Shown piece by piece: positions 10,939 to 23,055 of a stretch of DNA of 64,000 bases; position 1 is the first letter of the stretch, and the number at the start of each line of letters is the position of its first letter. The notes beneath the pieces were generated by a model. It was not told the DNA's origin. It saw only the letters and a program-made list of their open reading frames with translations, and searched no databases. The stretch is from Rhodocollybia butyracea (Eukaryota > Basidiomycota > Agaricomycetes > Agaricales > Omphalotaceae), in assembly GCA_015501585.1 (NCBI GenBank), contig JADNRY010000001.1, positions 1,302,001 to 1,366,000 on the forward strand, read 5' to 3'. The position numbers were made by a program, and so were the translations under genes.

Positions 10939-11574
10939 GTACTTGGGCAAGAGTCCGCGACAGGATGAAGGAAAGAGTAAGTGATGAGTCACACATCACG
11001 ATTGACGGGCGCTTAGATTTCTTAGCTTCTTTTTAGCTCATCAGATTCAATGGTCAGTGTATATACGCTCCGCGCGACTCAGACCCCGCTCTCCTTTCTG
11101 TTGATGACCTGCTATAGTCCAGTCAGCAGTTCAGACTGACTTGAGCTCGGCTTATCAGCTTTTTCATCATTTGTCTCAGTTTTTGCTAGTGAGTTGCGTT
11201 GGCCTCAGTTTCTATCTGTTGTATTTCTGATCCGCAGTCGTTTTCATGTATTTTGCGTTACCCTCCCTCCCTTTCCCCTTTGTATCTTTATTGTATTGTA
11301 CTACTTGTACCCTGTCCGTCGCTCATCCAATCGCATTTTCGCAGCCGCTGTATCAGGGCTGTTCCCGTGTCCCCCTAAACTCTGTCCCTCCTCTTAAGAG
11401 CAGCGACGAAAACGACGCCGCAGTTGATTAGACACAACTTTCTTAGACGCAACTTTCTTAGACACAACTTAAACTTGAACAGCTCAAATGTTCTAATCAT
11501 ATAGAATAATGGATAGCTGTAATCACTGAAGCAAAGATCATGATGGTCATAGGGATAGCAATGGCATATACACA
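10939..11574. other. Intergenic region between nuclease start and DUF202 gene stop
   Basis: These 636 bp hold the nuclease promoter and the 3' flank of the DUF202 gene. They contain pyrimidine-rich stretches near 11240-11340. I see no gene. Confidence 0.6.
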
Positions 11575-12331
11575 TCATCGATGACCTGCAACAAGAGCCG
11601 CAAAGACAGCCACGATAATTGCCAGAAGAATCACGGAAACACTGCCTATCGTTAGCCGGGCGACAGGGAAGGAGCCCTGTATAAGTGCGTGCTGGACAGT
11701 GAAATAGCGTAGGATCCCTGTATACACATGAGATGAGAGAGCCAGGGGAATTGATCAGTACATACCTACGAGAAGAACAACTATACCCAAGCAGATGCTG
11801 ACACTTCCTAGTGGCCGGGCATACTTGCTCGCAAGAGCAGAAGCTTTAGATCCTGAGCTTGAAGATACAGTGAAAAGTTGCACCAATGCTTTTAGCGATA
11901 TTGAGATAATTTCGTTGTAAAGATAAGCACAAACACATACCAACACCCGTGGATGCTATAGCTAAACTTGTCCTCACGTACGCCAAAAAAGTCCTCTCTG
12001 AAGCCAAATGGTCTCTCGCAACGCTTCCACGATTTTCTAAGATGAGCATTGGATTGTAACGCGCCAATATCCTGCGTGGTCTAAAGCTTTTCTGCTGTGA
12101 GTCATGCTCTCCGTTACCTTCTGCTACATCTTCCACAGGAGATTCTATATTTGAAGAGTCTGGCGTAGATGAAGGTGCGAGAAGAGCAGAGCTTTGCGAG
12201 AAACGACGAGCTGATTTTTCTGGCGATGGTCTCAGATGCTGTTCCGCAGGTTTGAAGGAGACTGTACGTCTGAGTGACGGTGAAGATGTCTCAATGTTTG
12301 TATCGGTCAATGGTGGAGCATTGAAGCCCAT
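11575..12331 (-). CDS. DUF202-domain membrane protein
   Basis: Exons 12331-11941, 11888-11766 and 11717-11575 give 218 aa. The first about 110 residues are polar and Ser/Pro-rich. The C-terminal half carries the DUF202 signature (ENRGSVARDHLASERTFLAY, then VRTSLAIASTGVALVQLF) and three predicted membrane segments, the last ending near the C-terminus. DUF202 includes bacterial YidH-type proteins and fungal Vtc1-like subunits of the vacuolar polyphosphate polymerase. The long N-terminal tail is unlike Vtc1, so a general fungal DUF202 membrane protein is the safer call. The gene diverges from the P450 at 12778 across a shared 446-bp promoter region. Confidence 0.9.
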
Positions 12332-12777
12332 GAAGGTAACGGAAAAGCTCCTTCCGATTTAGTTTTTGAATGTACAGGGACATAGGCGGCTAATTTTAAA
12401 TCACTTTTCCGAAATGCGAGCGTGAGAAAAAACAACGTCACGCCTCCCGAGCCTTGACCGAATGTTTTCAAAGCAAAGTTCAAGCCGCAGAATTTGAAGC
12501 ATCCAAATCGGTTCCGCACGGCCGCAACCCTTCTTTCCTCTATAAAATCTTTTGAAGAAAGTGTCACCTTTCATTACATCCGACGTTATCCGGACTCTTA
12601 ATATTAGCCCAATACTTTAGCTTGCTCTCAGGTATTCAGTTCCACTGGTGGCTGACTCTCACATTAAGAAGACGGAGCTAAGAATTCTGGAAGTTCACCG
12701 GATGGCCCCATGCATATGGTGCTATATTGGTCCACCACGCGTATATAAGAAGTGATTCATTTCTCTTGTTCTTCTCG
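12332..12777. other. Divergent promoter region (DUF202 protein / P450)
   Basis: These 446 bp separate two divergent start codons. The P450 side has a TATA-like TATATAA at 12742-12748. Nothing else is recognisable. Confidence 0.55.
12742..12748 (+). promoter_or_regulatory. TATA-like box of the P450 gene
   Basis: TATATAA lies 30 bp before the ATG at 12778. It is plausible by position but unproven. Confidence 0.45.
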
Positions 12778-15290
12778 ATGGCTTTCCTTCAACTAGTTCC
12801 CCTCGCACTTTCAGCATCTATTCTAGGCTTATTGGCACTACTCTTCCGTCGTCGGAAACCGCTATCTTTCCTCCAAGGACCACCCGTTTCGTCGTGGCTG
12901 CTAGGTACGTTACGCGACTTTGGGGTGAAATTGCCAGGTTACTCAAACAAACTAGGTCACGAATATGAACTCACCAACCAGCGAGAAGTGGGGGATCTCG
13001 AGTTCAAATGGTTCCAAGACTATGGCACGGTCTTTCGCGGTGCTGGATGTTGCGGTGTACGTGTCTATCTGTGACCTTAACCAACCTACAACTGACGTGA
13101 CCCTTCGCTAATTCCATGCCAATTCAACGCTTTGCGTAACTTCCTTTGCTCCGCCCATATCTCCGTCCATTCCTTCTGCTTTCGCGTTAATGAATTAATC
13201 TCTCCACTCGATGCTAACTAAACAGGAAGAAACTCTAATGGTATCCGACGTGGATGCGTTACACCATATCCTCAACACTGGGGGATATCGTTACCCAAAG
13301 ACTAAAGACGATGAACGGTCTAGTGAACAGATAACTGGAAGAGGACTTGCCTGGGCTCAAGGTCATTATTTTTGTGTCAGTCGCTACTTCAGCTTATCTC
13401 TTGCTACTTGTGGACAGGAGCAACACACAAACGCCATAGGAAAGCTCTAAATCCAGCGTTCACCGAATCCCAATTACGGACGTTCGTTCCATTATTCCAG
13501 ATGTACGCTGATAAGGTAGGCTCTTCAGTCGCAATCGCCGCTGTATTCGACTGATGGTTCTCGATAGTTGGCCTTACGGTGGCGAGAACGGTTTGCGGAT
13601 TCTCAAATCATTGACGTCTCCAAATGGTTACAAAACACCACTCTAGATGTCCTTGGTGAAAGTAATTCAGGTGCCCTCTCAAGGAATACCCATTCTGAGG
13701 GACTTTTTAGGCACCTTTGGCTTTCACTTTGAGGCTCTCGACGACAAAGCAAGTGATTTTCAAATCTCAATACAGAAAATATTGTATGTGCTCTTATTGT
13801 TTCTGTCTCGGCCGAAATGATTGAATCAAACTAGCGCAAACTCTCGACAGCCATTCAAGCTCATGACACTCTGGAGAACATGGAAACGGCTTCTACCCGA
13901 TCCCGTTGTTGACTATATCGCGAGTGCCTACGTCACAGAGGAGGATGTCCGATTCAAGTCGTTCCTGGAACTAGCTAAGGGGAGTGCAAGGGATTCGTTA
14001 GCACGAAAAGGTTTGAATGCAGATGGTGAAAAGCGGTCAAATAACCAATCCAACATGAGAGGAGTCGAGGGCAAGAAGGATATATTGAACATGCTTCGTA
14101 CGTCCCCCCAATTTGGACTATCCACTCTGTGGCTAACTGGTCCACAGTCCGATCTATGGAAGATCCCAAGAAACGACTGGATGAGGATGAGGTCTTGTCG
14201 CAGGTTTCGTTAGTATTCTTCCTTGTTCCGTTATGAAAAGACAATAATTTAGCTCATCCTTCAGAACGATGCTTTTCGCGGGGTACGAGCTTACGGCGAT
14301 GACGCTCACATGGATCCTGTACGAGCTTAGTCGGAACCTTAATGACCAAAGGAGGTTGAGAGGAGAGATCGATGCGATTTTGGCTGAGAAAGGCAAAAAC
14401 GCGATGTTGACCGCAAATGATTACGATTCGATGCCTTTTCTCAATGCCTGTGTCAAAGTAAGTATGATTCATGAAATCCTTTTTTTAGTTCGCTTATGAT
14501 TTTCATTAGGAAGGACTGAGGCTTCGGCCAGGTGTACAGTTTACTACACGAGAAGCTGATTTGGATGATGTTATCCCACTCGCGCAGCCAGTAATATCGA
14601 CTTCAGGGGAGATGTTGAAAAAGATACCCGTGATTAAAGGCCAGCGTGTGCACATATCCATTGCTGCGTATAACCGGTGCGTCCACGTTCGTCTGGGAAA
14701 CTGGAATACAGGAATGTGAACAAACTTTGTCTAGGTCACCAAGTATCTGGGGTTCTGATTCTGATCAGTGGAACCCATCGCGTTTTCTTCGATTAGAATC
14801 TACGAAACAGCAGTCTTCCATAGGAGTCTTTGGAAATGTGTATGTTATTCGGCTTGAGAATCATGTTCAACTTACGAATGCATCTAATTTCAGGTTGTCA
14901 TTTGGTGAGGCCCTGTCGTTTATTAGTTCCTCAAAATACATACTGAATTTCGCAGGTTCTGGTGTAAGAGGGTGTATTGGGTACGCAGACTGTCAATCTC
15001 CTTTTGTACGATGAATTACTAAAGTGTCTTTTTCCTCTGTAGTTGGCGCTTTGCGTACGGAAATATTCTTCTCATGGCAGAATCACGCTAATTTGCTTCT
15101 GAATTCTAGCGTAATTGAAATGCAGGCTATCCTTGTGGGTCTTCTTTCACAATTTGAATTCCAAATTCCTCCGGCGGGATTGGATATTCATGCTGTCCCA
15201 TTGAAAACTATGAATGTTCCGATGGTACGTGGAGAGCTTGACAAGGGGCTTCAGATGCCATTGGTTGTGAAGAGGCGTAGCATATCATGA
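12778..15290 (+). CDS. Cytochrome P450 monooxygenase
   Basis: Fourteen exons (12778-13056, 13226-13361, 13418-13515, 13568-13661, 13711-13783, 13835-14097, 14148-14208, 14253-14457, 14510-14676, 14735-14839, 14894-14904, 14956-14980, 15043-15054, 15110-15290) give 569 aa. The N-terminus has a membrane anchor followed by RRRKPL and a PPV hinge, placing it on the ER. The I-helix reads AGYELTA, the K-helix ExxR is EGLRLRPG, the PERF-like motif is NPSRFL, and the haem loop is FGSGVRGCIGWRFA with the ligand Cys. All P450 hallmarks are intact, so it should be an active haem monooxygenase of unknown substrate. The haem loop is split over exons of only 11, 25 and 12 nt. A decayed copy of its 3' end lies at about 16170-16700. 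Confidence 0.92.
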
Positions 15291-15787
15291 TGTATATATA
15301 CCCAGACATTGCATGAATTTACTCTAATCTGTATTAATGTACAATATCTCTAATAAATTACTCGGGTTGCACTGGATATCTCTAACATCTTGAAGGACAC
15401 TTTGAAGAACAAGTGGTCCGTATAAGCAGCAGATCAACGCTCGAGTTGAATTTGACAAGTTTCGTCTTCTTTTACGTTTCAATCTTCCACTTTGACTTTT
15501 AAACGTATGTATAGGTAATGCTTTGGGGAGTCCATTGGCCCTGATAAGTTTGAGAGCCACCAGAACGGCATGGCTGCTGGTATATATCGGAGGACTTGGG
15601 ATACGGCCACGGATGTTGCAATCGCTGAGCCCGAATCGACATGTCACCGAAGTAATCTCGAACGACAGAAAAGGTCTCGTTCGCGTGGCCAATACCGTCA
15701 GTACATATGCGTTGGAGTACTACCCATCAAGTCATCCGTGATCACTGATGATGCCCACAAACGATCTTATAAAGACTCAGAGATTTA

Positions 15788-16163
15788 GAGGCTGTTCAGC
15801 TGCCCGCGAGCGATCACTCGCGAGCACTTTTTGGTTTCTGTGACTCTGATAACCTTTGTGACAATGGGATGACTTCCCTTGAGCAACCCTTGAGGCTGTC
15901 AAATTTCTTGCAATCCCTGAAAAATCTTTGATACAGTGGTGGGAGGTGTGATTGCCGGTCTACAACTGAATTGAAAAGGACGTCGACCCTCTTCTAGATG
16001 GGACAGCCGACGAAAGCCGTTGCACGGCAGCCCAGGGAAGTCCTTCGTGTTCATGCTAAATCATGGCGTCATGTCACTCTCGCGACTAGGCTACTTTATT
16101 TGGGAATTGATCTCTGGCAAAAAGTGCTCGCGAGTGATTGCTCGCGGGCAGCTGAACAGCCTC
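15788..16163. mobile_element. 376-bp MITE with 46-bp terminal inverted repeats and TTA target duplication
   Basis: The left end starts GAGGCTGTTCAGCTGCCC. The reverse complement of the right end matches it over 46 bp with one mismatch (position 25). TTA lies directly outside both ends (15785-15787 and 16164-16166). The interior of about 280 bp has no open frame of note. A 3-bp TTA duplication with GC-rich ends fits the PIF/Harbinger group (known for TWA duplications), but no transposase is present to prove it. The near-identical ends suggest recent movement. Confidence 0.9.
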
Positions 16164-16169
16164 TTAACT

Positions 16170-16700
16170 CCTAGTTGGCGTTGGCGTTCCCGCGTGGTTA
16201 TTTCCCCACGCGCATTTACTTTTGCGACAAGTTTGGCCACCATTTTCGTGGAGTCTATCCTAGTCTATTTGGAGCCAGCAAAATCAAGTTTATCTGCCCG
16301 CAATGTCGGACACCACAACTCTGTAATGGCAACTTCAAGAACAGTTAAACGACATATTCCGGGAGGATAGATATCCAAGCCATTCCATTGAGATATATGC
16401 TCCGATAGTACGTGACGAAGGGCTTCAGATGGCGCTGATTCTGAAGAGGTCTAGCATATCACCTCCGCTAGCCTAGTAACAGGTCTAGACGTATAATTGC
16501 TATAATCTGCATTTATGTACAATGTATCACGTATCTCTGAAGTACTGCGAATGAAGAAGTTTTTGAAATATTCGCACTGAAGAAATCTCCACCTAATCGA
16601 ACACAAAGTTCGCGTATGTACAGCTTTGACCGGATCGGCACAACCCGAGCGCTCAATTTGAACTTCAAAAGTTTCGGTCTTCTTTCTCAACAACGAGACA
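16170..16700 (+). pseudogene. Relic of a P450 3' end and downstream flank
   Basis: The stretch near 16405-16460 repeats the last codons of the intact P450 (GGGCTTCAGATG, then GTCTAGCATATCA beside CGTAGCATATCA). The following 200 bp resembles the P450 3' flank at 15300-15520, for example TGTACAAT and a shared segment ending TCGTCTTCTTT/TCGGTCTTCTTT. A TAGTTGGCG near 16171 matches the last-but-one P450 exon. It is too decayed to code and appears to be the remains of a tandem P450 duplicate. Confidence 0.7.
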
Positions 16701-16820
16701 TTGACAAAGCGTTTCAGTCTTTTTTCGCTATACTTATCGTTCTTTATCGTCCAAAACGAGCTCGCTGACTTTTTAGTTCGCGTTTCCTGCCTCCTTACGG
16801 TGACTGGCCGCCTTATCAAA

Positions 16821-18263
16821 ATGTCGTTCAATTACTATTATATGCATGCAAACGCGCCAGCAAGTGGAGAACCCTCAAATAGATCTGTGATTTGCTCCTT
16901 TTTCCTCTTAAACACGCGTCTCTGATATCTTTTTCCAGCAGAAAAACGCGTTTGGGGCGACGACTTACCCTCAAATGCAGGCAGCTACAAGGTCTGAAAA
17001 AATGGTTTATTTATTGTCCGATGATTGCGTTGACGCCGAAATAGATCATCAGAACCCCAGGGAGTCGATATAGAGCATCCAAATCCTCAAAATTATATTC
17101 TTTTGTCTAGCCCAGTTGAGCGTCACGGTGTCGACAACTCTGACCTGCGTTCCATGACACCTATCTCTGGATCGCGTTGGTTCATCGGTATCGTTCAACT
17201 AGATGATACTGGCAAGCCGATAGATAAAAACTATAACTCCCCTGGAGTATCTCCTCGATTTATGCTTTACTGTCGGGATTCTAAGGATATCGGGAAAGAG
17301 GGCGCGTATCCGAGATTGACAGGTTCCTGTGAGAGCGACTTGAGTCCAGAGGGGCTTAATCTGTGAGTTGAAAGCTCCGTAGGACTACTTCGAAGCTTCG
17401 ATAACCATAATTCTATAGATTCATTCAGCGCTGCGTCTTTCATCCTTTCCTTCCGAACTATCCATACATACCTCAAGATATCTACTTTCAGGAAGAATTT
17501 TGGCCATTCCACGGGACTTTGCAGGCTTTTTTCTCCAAGTTCCCTTCTGGCTTTAAATGGCACATCTCCCAATGCGCGGAACCGAGTAAAGATCTTGCTC
17601 AAGCCAAGGCTGCCTTCGACGAGAGTATGAAGCATGCGCGCGCTCTAAAGAACGATGGAAATGACGCTTATCGACTAGGAGATGGACTGAAGGCAGCAGA
17701 TAAGTTTCATGAAGCAGGCGAACACGTGAAGGATCTTCTAGAACAGGAGTTGGACGCGTCAGATGCGGCAATCGCCCGGAGGTTATTAGCTGTATGTTAT
17801 GCGAATCGGGCCATGGTATGGCTGATGCCTGGAAAAATACGAGATCTAAGAAGATGTGTGGAAGATGCTCTGAAGGCGGAAGATAGCGATCCTTCGTATA
17901 GCAAGGCGTGAGTAAACTTTTTACGTCTCCTAAAGACAAACTAATGACCAATGCATCAGGTACCTTCGTCAATCTCGAGGATACCAGGGCTTGGGCGAAT
18001 TCGACAAAGCTATGGATACGGTTGCTCGAGCACTATCCCGTGAAGACCTAAAGGACGACATGGATCTCAGTCAAGCTTTGATTGTACTGCAGACGGACGG
18101 CAGAGGTCTACCGGTCGGAATCTCGTCCATGGAGGAGTGGAAGCGCACTATACTGACTGGGAACCCAGCTAGTATGAAGAGAATGAGCAGTGTTCCAGTC
18201 ACAGGCGCATGGTTTCAGAAAGTCGAGGCCCATTTGGCATCACTGGTACTGGGTTCAGTTTAA
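16821..18263 (+). CDS. TPR-repeat protein of unknown function
   Basis: Exons 16821-16886, 16939-16991, 17045-17362, 17419-17907 and 17960-18263 give 409 aa. The N-terminal about 170 residues have no domain I recognise (SGSRWFIGIVQLDDTG is typical of the region). Residues about 200-330 form TPR-like helical pairs: KNDGNDAYRLGDGLKAAD, VCYANRAMVWLM, and KAYLRQSRGYQGLGEFDKAM. TPRs usually mediate protein binding, so an adaptor or co-chaperone role is possible. Exon 1 uses a weak GTGATT donor, so the exact N-terminus is less certain than the rest. Confidence 0.8.
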
Positions 18264-18664
18264 TCTTCTTGGGGAAAAGTTTTGTAATAGTTCGCGTTCA
18301 TTGGCTTTTTGGGAGCCCTTTATTATATTCTTCTGAATCTTAAAATTCCTATGTTATTCCATGAAACACGCATGCAGCACGGAGACGCGTTCCCACACGT
18401 GAGCGCTCAACGCTCATTGACTCTTGAGTACGTAGGTACGTTCAAATCTGTGGCCGAACAGGCTCTTAACGTTCAACTTCTTGGTTTCCACACTCATTGC
18501 GATATATTGACTTTGCTCTCATTGTCTTGGAGCCTGAAGGTGTATCAGAAATGTCGCAACAATCCAGCCCGGTGGAACAAGCTAGACCAAATCCTGTCAG
18601 GCCAAATCACAAATGATCGCTTCTTTTCTTCTACGTCTGACCTTGCACCTCTCTTCCAACCGCT
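18264..18664. other. Intergenic region before the DUF6697-like gene
   Basis: These 401 bp hold the terminator of the TPR gene and the promoter of the next gene. No other structure is seen. Confidence 0.55.
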
Positions 18665-20179
18665 ATGGAAGACTTGCTCGATGTTCAGAAACTTGTAATC
18701 CAACTCAACTCTGCCCGCCGAAAAATTGGTGAATTGGAAGCAAAAATCGAAGCTCTAGATTCCCAGAAGGTATGATCCAACTTCTGGATTTTAAGCGTTT
18801 TCCTAACTAGATCAACTACTAGAATGAGGAATCTCAGTGGCTATGGTGCCACAGACGCCTGGATGAGATTGAAGCCCAGATAGCAATACTCAAAAGTGTG
18901 CGTCGGTTATCACGTAGCAGGCTGACGCCGAAGTGCACGAGCTACGTATCGCTCAATAATCTGCATCAATGATCTAACGTGAATTACCGTGTAGAAACGT
19001 CGAGACATGTCCCCTGAGAGTCTGACTGAAGAAAGCGCGTTAACAAGAGCAGAAAAGGCCGAAGATCATCTGCTGATCTTAAAAGCTGAGAACAGGGCTT
19101 TGATACGTGAAATAACGGCTCTACAGAAAAAATGTGGCTTGGAAGATGTATGCCACCCTATTTTGTGTTGAATTTGAAGCTTGACGATTCAACAGGCTAG
19201 ACAAACATTGCCCGGATCCAACCTATCAAGTACATCGAAAACTTTGGACGACTTGCATCAAGCTGTCGCTAAATTTCCTTCTTTAAGGATGCATCCACCC
19301 CAATCCAATCACTTTTGTCTGAGAGATTACGAAAAACTAGACGAGTTCTTGGCTGAGGCTGTGAGTAGCGTGGTTAAACGTGATCATTGGTCACTGACGT
19401 TAGCTCTCTACCTAAGGCGCCGGCATATGACTGGTGCGCTCGTAGCTCTTATATCTTCATCGGCGTCTATAGCATATCTTTTCCAGGGAAAAGCTCAAAT
19501 TCTTTTTTTTCCCCGGTCGAACGATGGCCTGTAGATATCACTCTCAGCACTATCTCACTTTTGCACCTCGAGGACAAAAAATTCCGAATACCGAGTACCG
19601 AATTCTTCCTCGTTTCAGAGGATTTGGTCACGAACATCATCTGTTTGTTGGTGATTCGAGGCGCATTCAATACGCAGGATTGTACACGATTAAGACGCTA
19701 TCGCACGTCGCCCCAGAGGGGTGCAAGTTGCCTATTGCGGGTGTGGTTCGTATTTTAAATGACGTCTTGATAAGGGGGTACTCACTTTTCTCTAGGAGAT
19801 CTCCTTGTTAGTAAATCTGGCTCATCGTGACAGTTCCGGCGCAGACTTTCCCAGTAAACAGGAACTTCAAAGGATGTATAATCTTGGGGAGTTACAATTT
19901 GAGTGCGTGGGGCTCCAATGCGTTGGATTCGACATGGAGCTTCATACACGGATTGAAGCATTCGAGCAGAGGAGGTCCAGAGAAAATTTGCGGTGGGAGG
20001 ACTCTAGGAAACGGAAGCGCCCTTACTTGAAGAGCTCTGACTTTACTTCCAATATCGACAATGGGTGGCCAGAACGAAGAGGCCGTAGTCTTTCGCCGAA
20101 AAGGAAAAGACAAATGTTCGGGCCTCCATTAGAGCGACGTTCGCGCTCAAGAAATAGAAGTACTGGACCTGAATATTGA
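18665..20179 (+). CDS. Coiled-coil protein with DUF6697-like C-terminal domain
   Basis: Exons 18665-18769, 18823-18897, 18995-19147, 19196-19360, 19417-19433 (17 nt), 19487-19745 and 19796-20179 give 385 aa. Residues 1-130 are heptad-rich coiled coil (KIGELEAKIEALDSQK; then ENRALIREITALQKKC). The middle region QHYLTFAPRGQ ... HHLFVGDSRRIQYAGLY resembles the agaricomycete-restricted DUF6697 domain, matched from memory. The C-terminus is rich in Arg/Ser and Lys (RRSRSRNRS), suggesting a nuclear location. Function is unknown. The 17-nt exon is inferred because it keeps both flanking introns at normal size and restores frame. The last two exons were copied in the nearby tandem duplication (relic at 24025-24565). 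Confidence 0.82.
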
Positions 20180-20297
20180 ACAGTAATATCAGTAATATAA
20201 GTAACGTGCACAGTTTTCGAGATAGATTTTTTTCTTTTAAAAAACTGAAGCCACTACTCTCATAGTTGCGCCCTCTTACCCCTATAATTATGATTTT

Positions 20298-23055
20298 CTA
20301 CTTGCGACGAGCCCACAGGTTACTTTGGATTTTAGCAAGAACTTCTCTGATTCTAGTGCCTTCGCATTCAGACGCATCTTGAAGGCTTCCTACACTTGCA
20401 CTCCTTCTTCTAAGCGTAGTAGTAAATCCTCCTGCGTCAAGATCCTATAAAAGTATTGTTGGAACCTTTAGAGAAGTTGATCCCTCATCAAAATAACGTA
20501 CGCAGTTATCCTGAGAACGGAAAGATCTCATGTCACAAATGGTGTTGTTTCTGCAATCATCGGTATCGTCGCAAGGAGTAACAGCCCCACCTCTACTGAT
20601 ATGGGTGTTGAAAAGTTGGAACGCAGTTTCATTGGCAGCAAACACTTCCGTGAGGTTGTGCCAAAATGCGGGAGAAAGTTCCGAGGTCTCAGGAAGTCCC
20701 ACAAGGGTACCATAGACCTCGCGAACGTCGTAATATACAGACCAGGTAGCTGTGTATACAAGTCACTTCACTGGTGACGCGATGAGATGTGATACTACGT
20801 ACGCTTCTTTTGGAATGTGGGGTCGCTGACGTTTGCTGTAAATAAAAGACTTGTCAAACCTGAACCCATTCGCACTCTGTGGACTCACTGAAGATGATAC
20901 GCATATTCATGATACTGAAGGTATCCGGATCGACTTCATACACTTTAAACGCAGGATTACCACCTGAAATTGTATACGCATGAGTATCGAGATGCCCGAC
21001 TGATCCCCAGGAAGCTCACTAGTAGGGGTGAGTGCAGGACAAATGATGCCAACACCGACGGCGTTCGCTGCAATTCGGTTATCGTAATCAGAGTATGCAA
21101 TTTCGAACTGGTCCTGGGGTTGGAAGCGGATATATGAACGGAATCTCCATCATGGGTAGCCTGGCTTACCTTATGGCTATGGCCGAAGAACTGGCCAACG
21201 ATAGTGTCTTTGTATCTTTGCAGTATTTGATTATAGTAGTTGGACTGGATGATAGTAAAGTTAGTCTGAGGTTTAAACGGGGTATGGACCAACCTGATCT
21301 TCAATTGTGTCGGGTTTTCCCAAAGGAATATGGCCCATGATCCAGACCAGCTGACCTTTGTCTTCTGCCGCCTGAAGCTGATCGGCCATAAATGCAAAAA
21401 TTCCATTGGGATCAGGTCTGCAGTAACGAGAATAACTTGAGCCGTATTACTAAATGAAATGCTTGCGGGGACGTACTGGAAAGTGTTGCTATCATACAAC
21501 CATAGACTTTTTCATGATTGAGGTTCATTATTTTCTGTCAAATCGGTTGTGTCACTCACTTCTGCCTATACCAAAATTGGGTGTTCACAGATATGATCCT
21601 ACATGTAGGAATTGGTGTCGCGTTAGTTGACCAAAGGAAAGAATTACCTACATCAAATTCCTGTCAGGTGCAGAGACTGCATAGCTCCCCGACATATGTT
21701 TTACTTGTTGACTTGCAGCGCTACCAAGCCAATGCTGATGAACGAAGTGTTAGTTGCAAATTACACGAGTCTCGGACACGAATAGTAGTGATACTTACCT
21801 CCCAACCCGCGCTCTGAGTATCAAATACCCATTGTACATTGTCGGCGGGATTGGTGGTGTTTCGTGGAAAAGAGTCGAAGGGATTCGAGTCACTTTGAGG
21901 AGATAAATATCATTTGTTCGGTTTCTCTGTGAGGACGCGGTCACTCACTGATTTCCTGCAAAATAAATTCTCCCCATAGAAATGCAAAATGAGAGCACAC
22001 ACGCACCAAATGCAGGGTATATAGTGGCAGTGATCTTCGAAAGCATTTCAGCATTGAAATCTTCCAGATCGGTGGTGACACCCCTGAAAGTGAGCAACGA
22101 TATTAAGTCGATAAGAATACACGAAATTTGGGCACTTGCTCTTGTGTGGTTTCCCAGGTATCACCTTTAAGGACACATGAGCATCTACTTGGCTAATTGG
22201 CAAACTAGACTGTAAAACCTTCAACGACGTCACCAGTGAATATCACAAATTCAGGATTGAAACTGTTAACGGCCTCCAGAAATGAGTCTGCTAAATCCGC
22301 TGGAGTATCACACTGGTGATTTCCAAATGGCTGAGCATGCTCCAAGATAGGTTTTCCTGCTTCATCCGGGTAGTTTCTGCAACAGATGTTCTACGCGTGA
22401 CGCATGAGTCACTTTGTCCGAGTCTGGATGAAATTGTTGGGCAAATTTTACCTTGGTACAGTTCGCCTCTGAGCCGACCTGAGCATTATGTTGAGTACGT
22501 CTGAAGAGCGTATATACAGGTTCACAAACCGTATAGTTCCTATCAATATGGACATCGCTGATATGAACGACTGTGAATGGTCGGTTTCTCGGCGTTGGTG
22601 CAACCGGCGGAGATGGGGGTGAAGACGGAGGTTGAAGAGGCACCGTGAACGGTTGTGGTGTCTTGTTGGCACAAAAACCGAAAAGCGCATCACAAAGACG
22701 TTCAGCTGTAGTACTCACAGCATCGATCGATCGAACATCATGAGCCAGGATTGGCCCCAGAAGGCCAAATGTGCCACTACAAACATCAGGGTCTTGGAGC
22801 TAGGTGAGGTTCAACAATAATCTGATTGTATAGTCGGTAGGGAAAACTTACTTTCGCAGCGTCACAGGCCGCAACGAACCCATCCGAAAAAACGTCGTCC
22901 CCGAGGAGGGCTAAACCTTGGAGGGGAACAATTGCGAGCAGGCATGTCGCGCAGTCAACGATGCTTTCGAGCACTTCCGTGACATTACTTCGTGCATTAG
23001 CACGTTGTGAAGAAGATAGCAATAACGTAGCTAGACTCCAAAAATTGAACCGCAT
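20298..23055 (-). CDS. Acid sphingomyelinase-like phosphodiesterase, tandem copy 1
   Basis: Seventeen exons (23055-22852, 22799-22452, 22390-22219, 22164-22140, 22083-22007, 21955-21949, 21892-21799, 21734-21652, 21598-21560, 21506-21477, 21417-21294, 21244-21170, 21113-21020, 20963-20889, 20835-20803, 20749-20502, 20444-20298) give 624 aa. A signal peptide is followed by a saposin-like segment (CATCLLAI) and a Pro-rich linker. The calcineurin-like metallophosphatase core has DVHID, GDVVEG, GNHD, HIPLG and GHSH. The C-terminal part is Cys-rich (CDDTDDCRNNTIC). All metal ligands are present, so a secreted or lysosomal-type zinc sphingomyelin phosphodiesterase is likely; real substrates may differ. 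Exon 4 ends at a GC donor (GCAAGT) and exon 6 is 7 nt. Confidence 0.9.

Larger units (their letters stand above)
15291..16820. other. Intergenic region with MITE and P450 relic
   Basis: This 1.5-kb stretch holds no intact gene. It contains a MITE (15788-16163) and a degraded second copy of the P450 3' end and its flank (about 16170-16700), both listed separately. Confidence 0.7.

Noticed and set aside
12307..12567. A minus-strand open frame upstream of the DUF202 gene.
   Set aside because: It overlaps the DUF202 start in another frame and shows no domain or splice support.
21506..21560. A TGA in sphingomyelinase copy 1 (TCA TGA near 21510) that seemed to make it a pseudogene.
   Set aside because: The TGA lies inside an intron when the acceptor AAAG at 21507-21510 is used. 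That acceptor gives a 53-bp intron, keeps frame, and is supported by the third paralogue, which splices at the same point.
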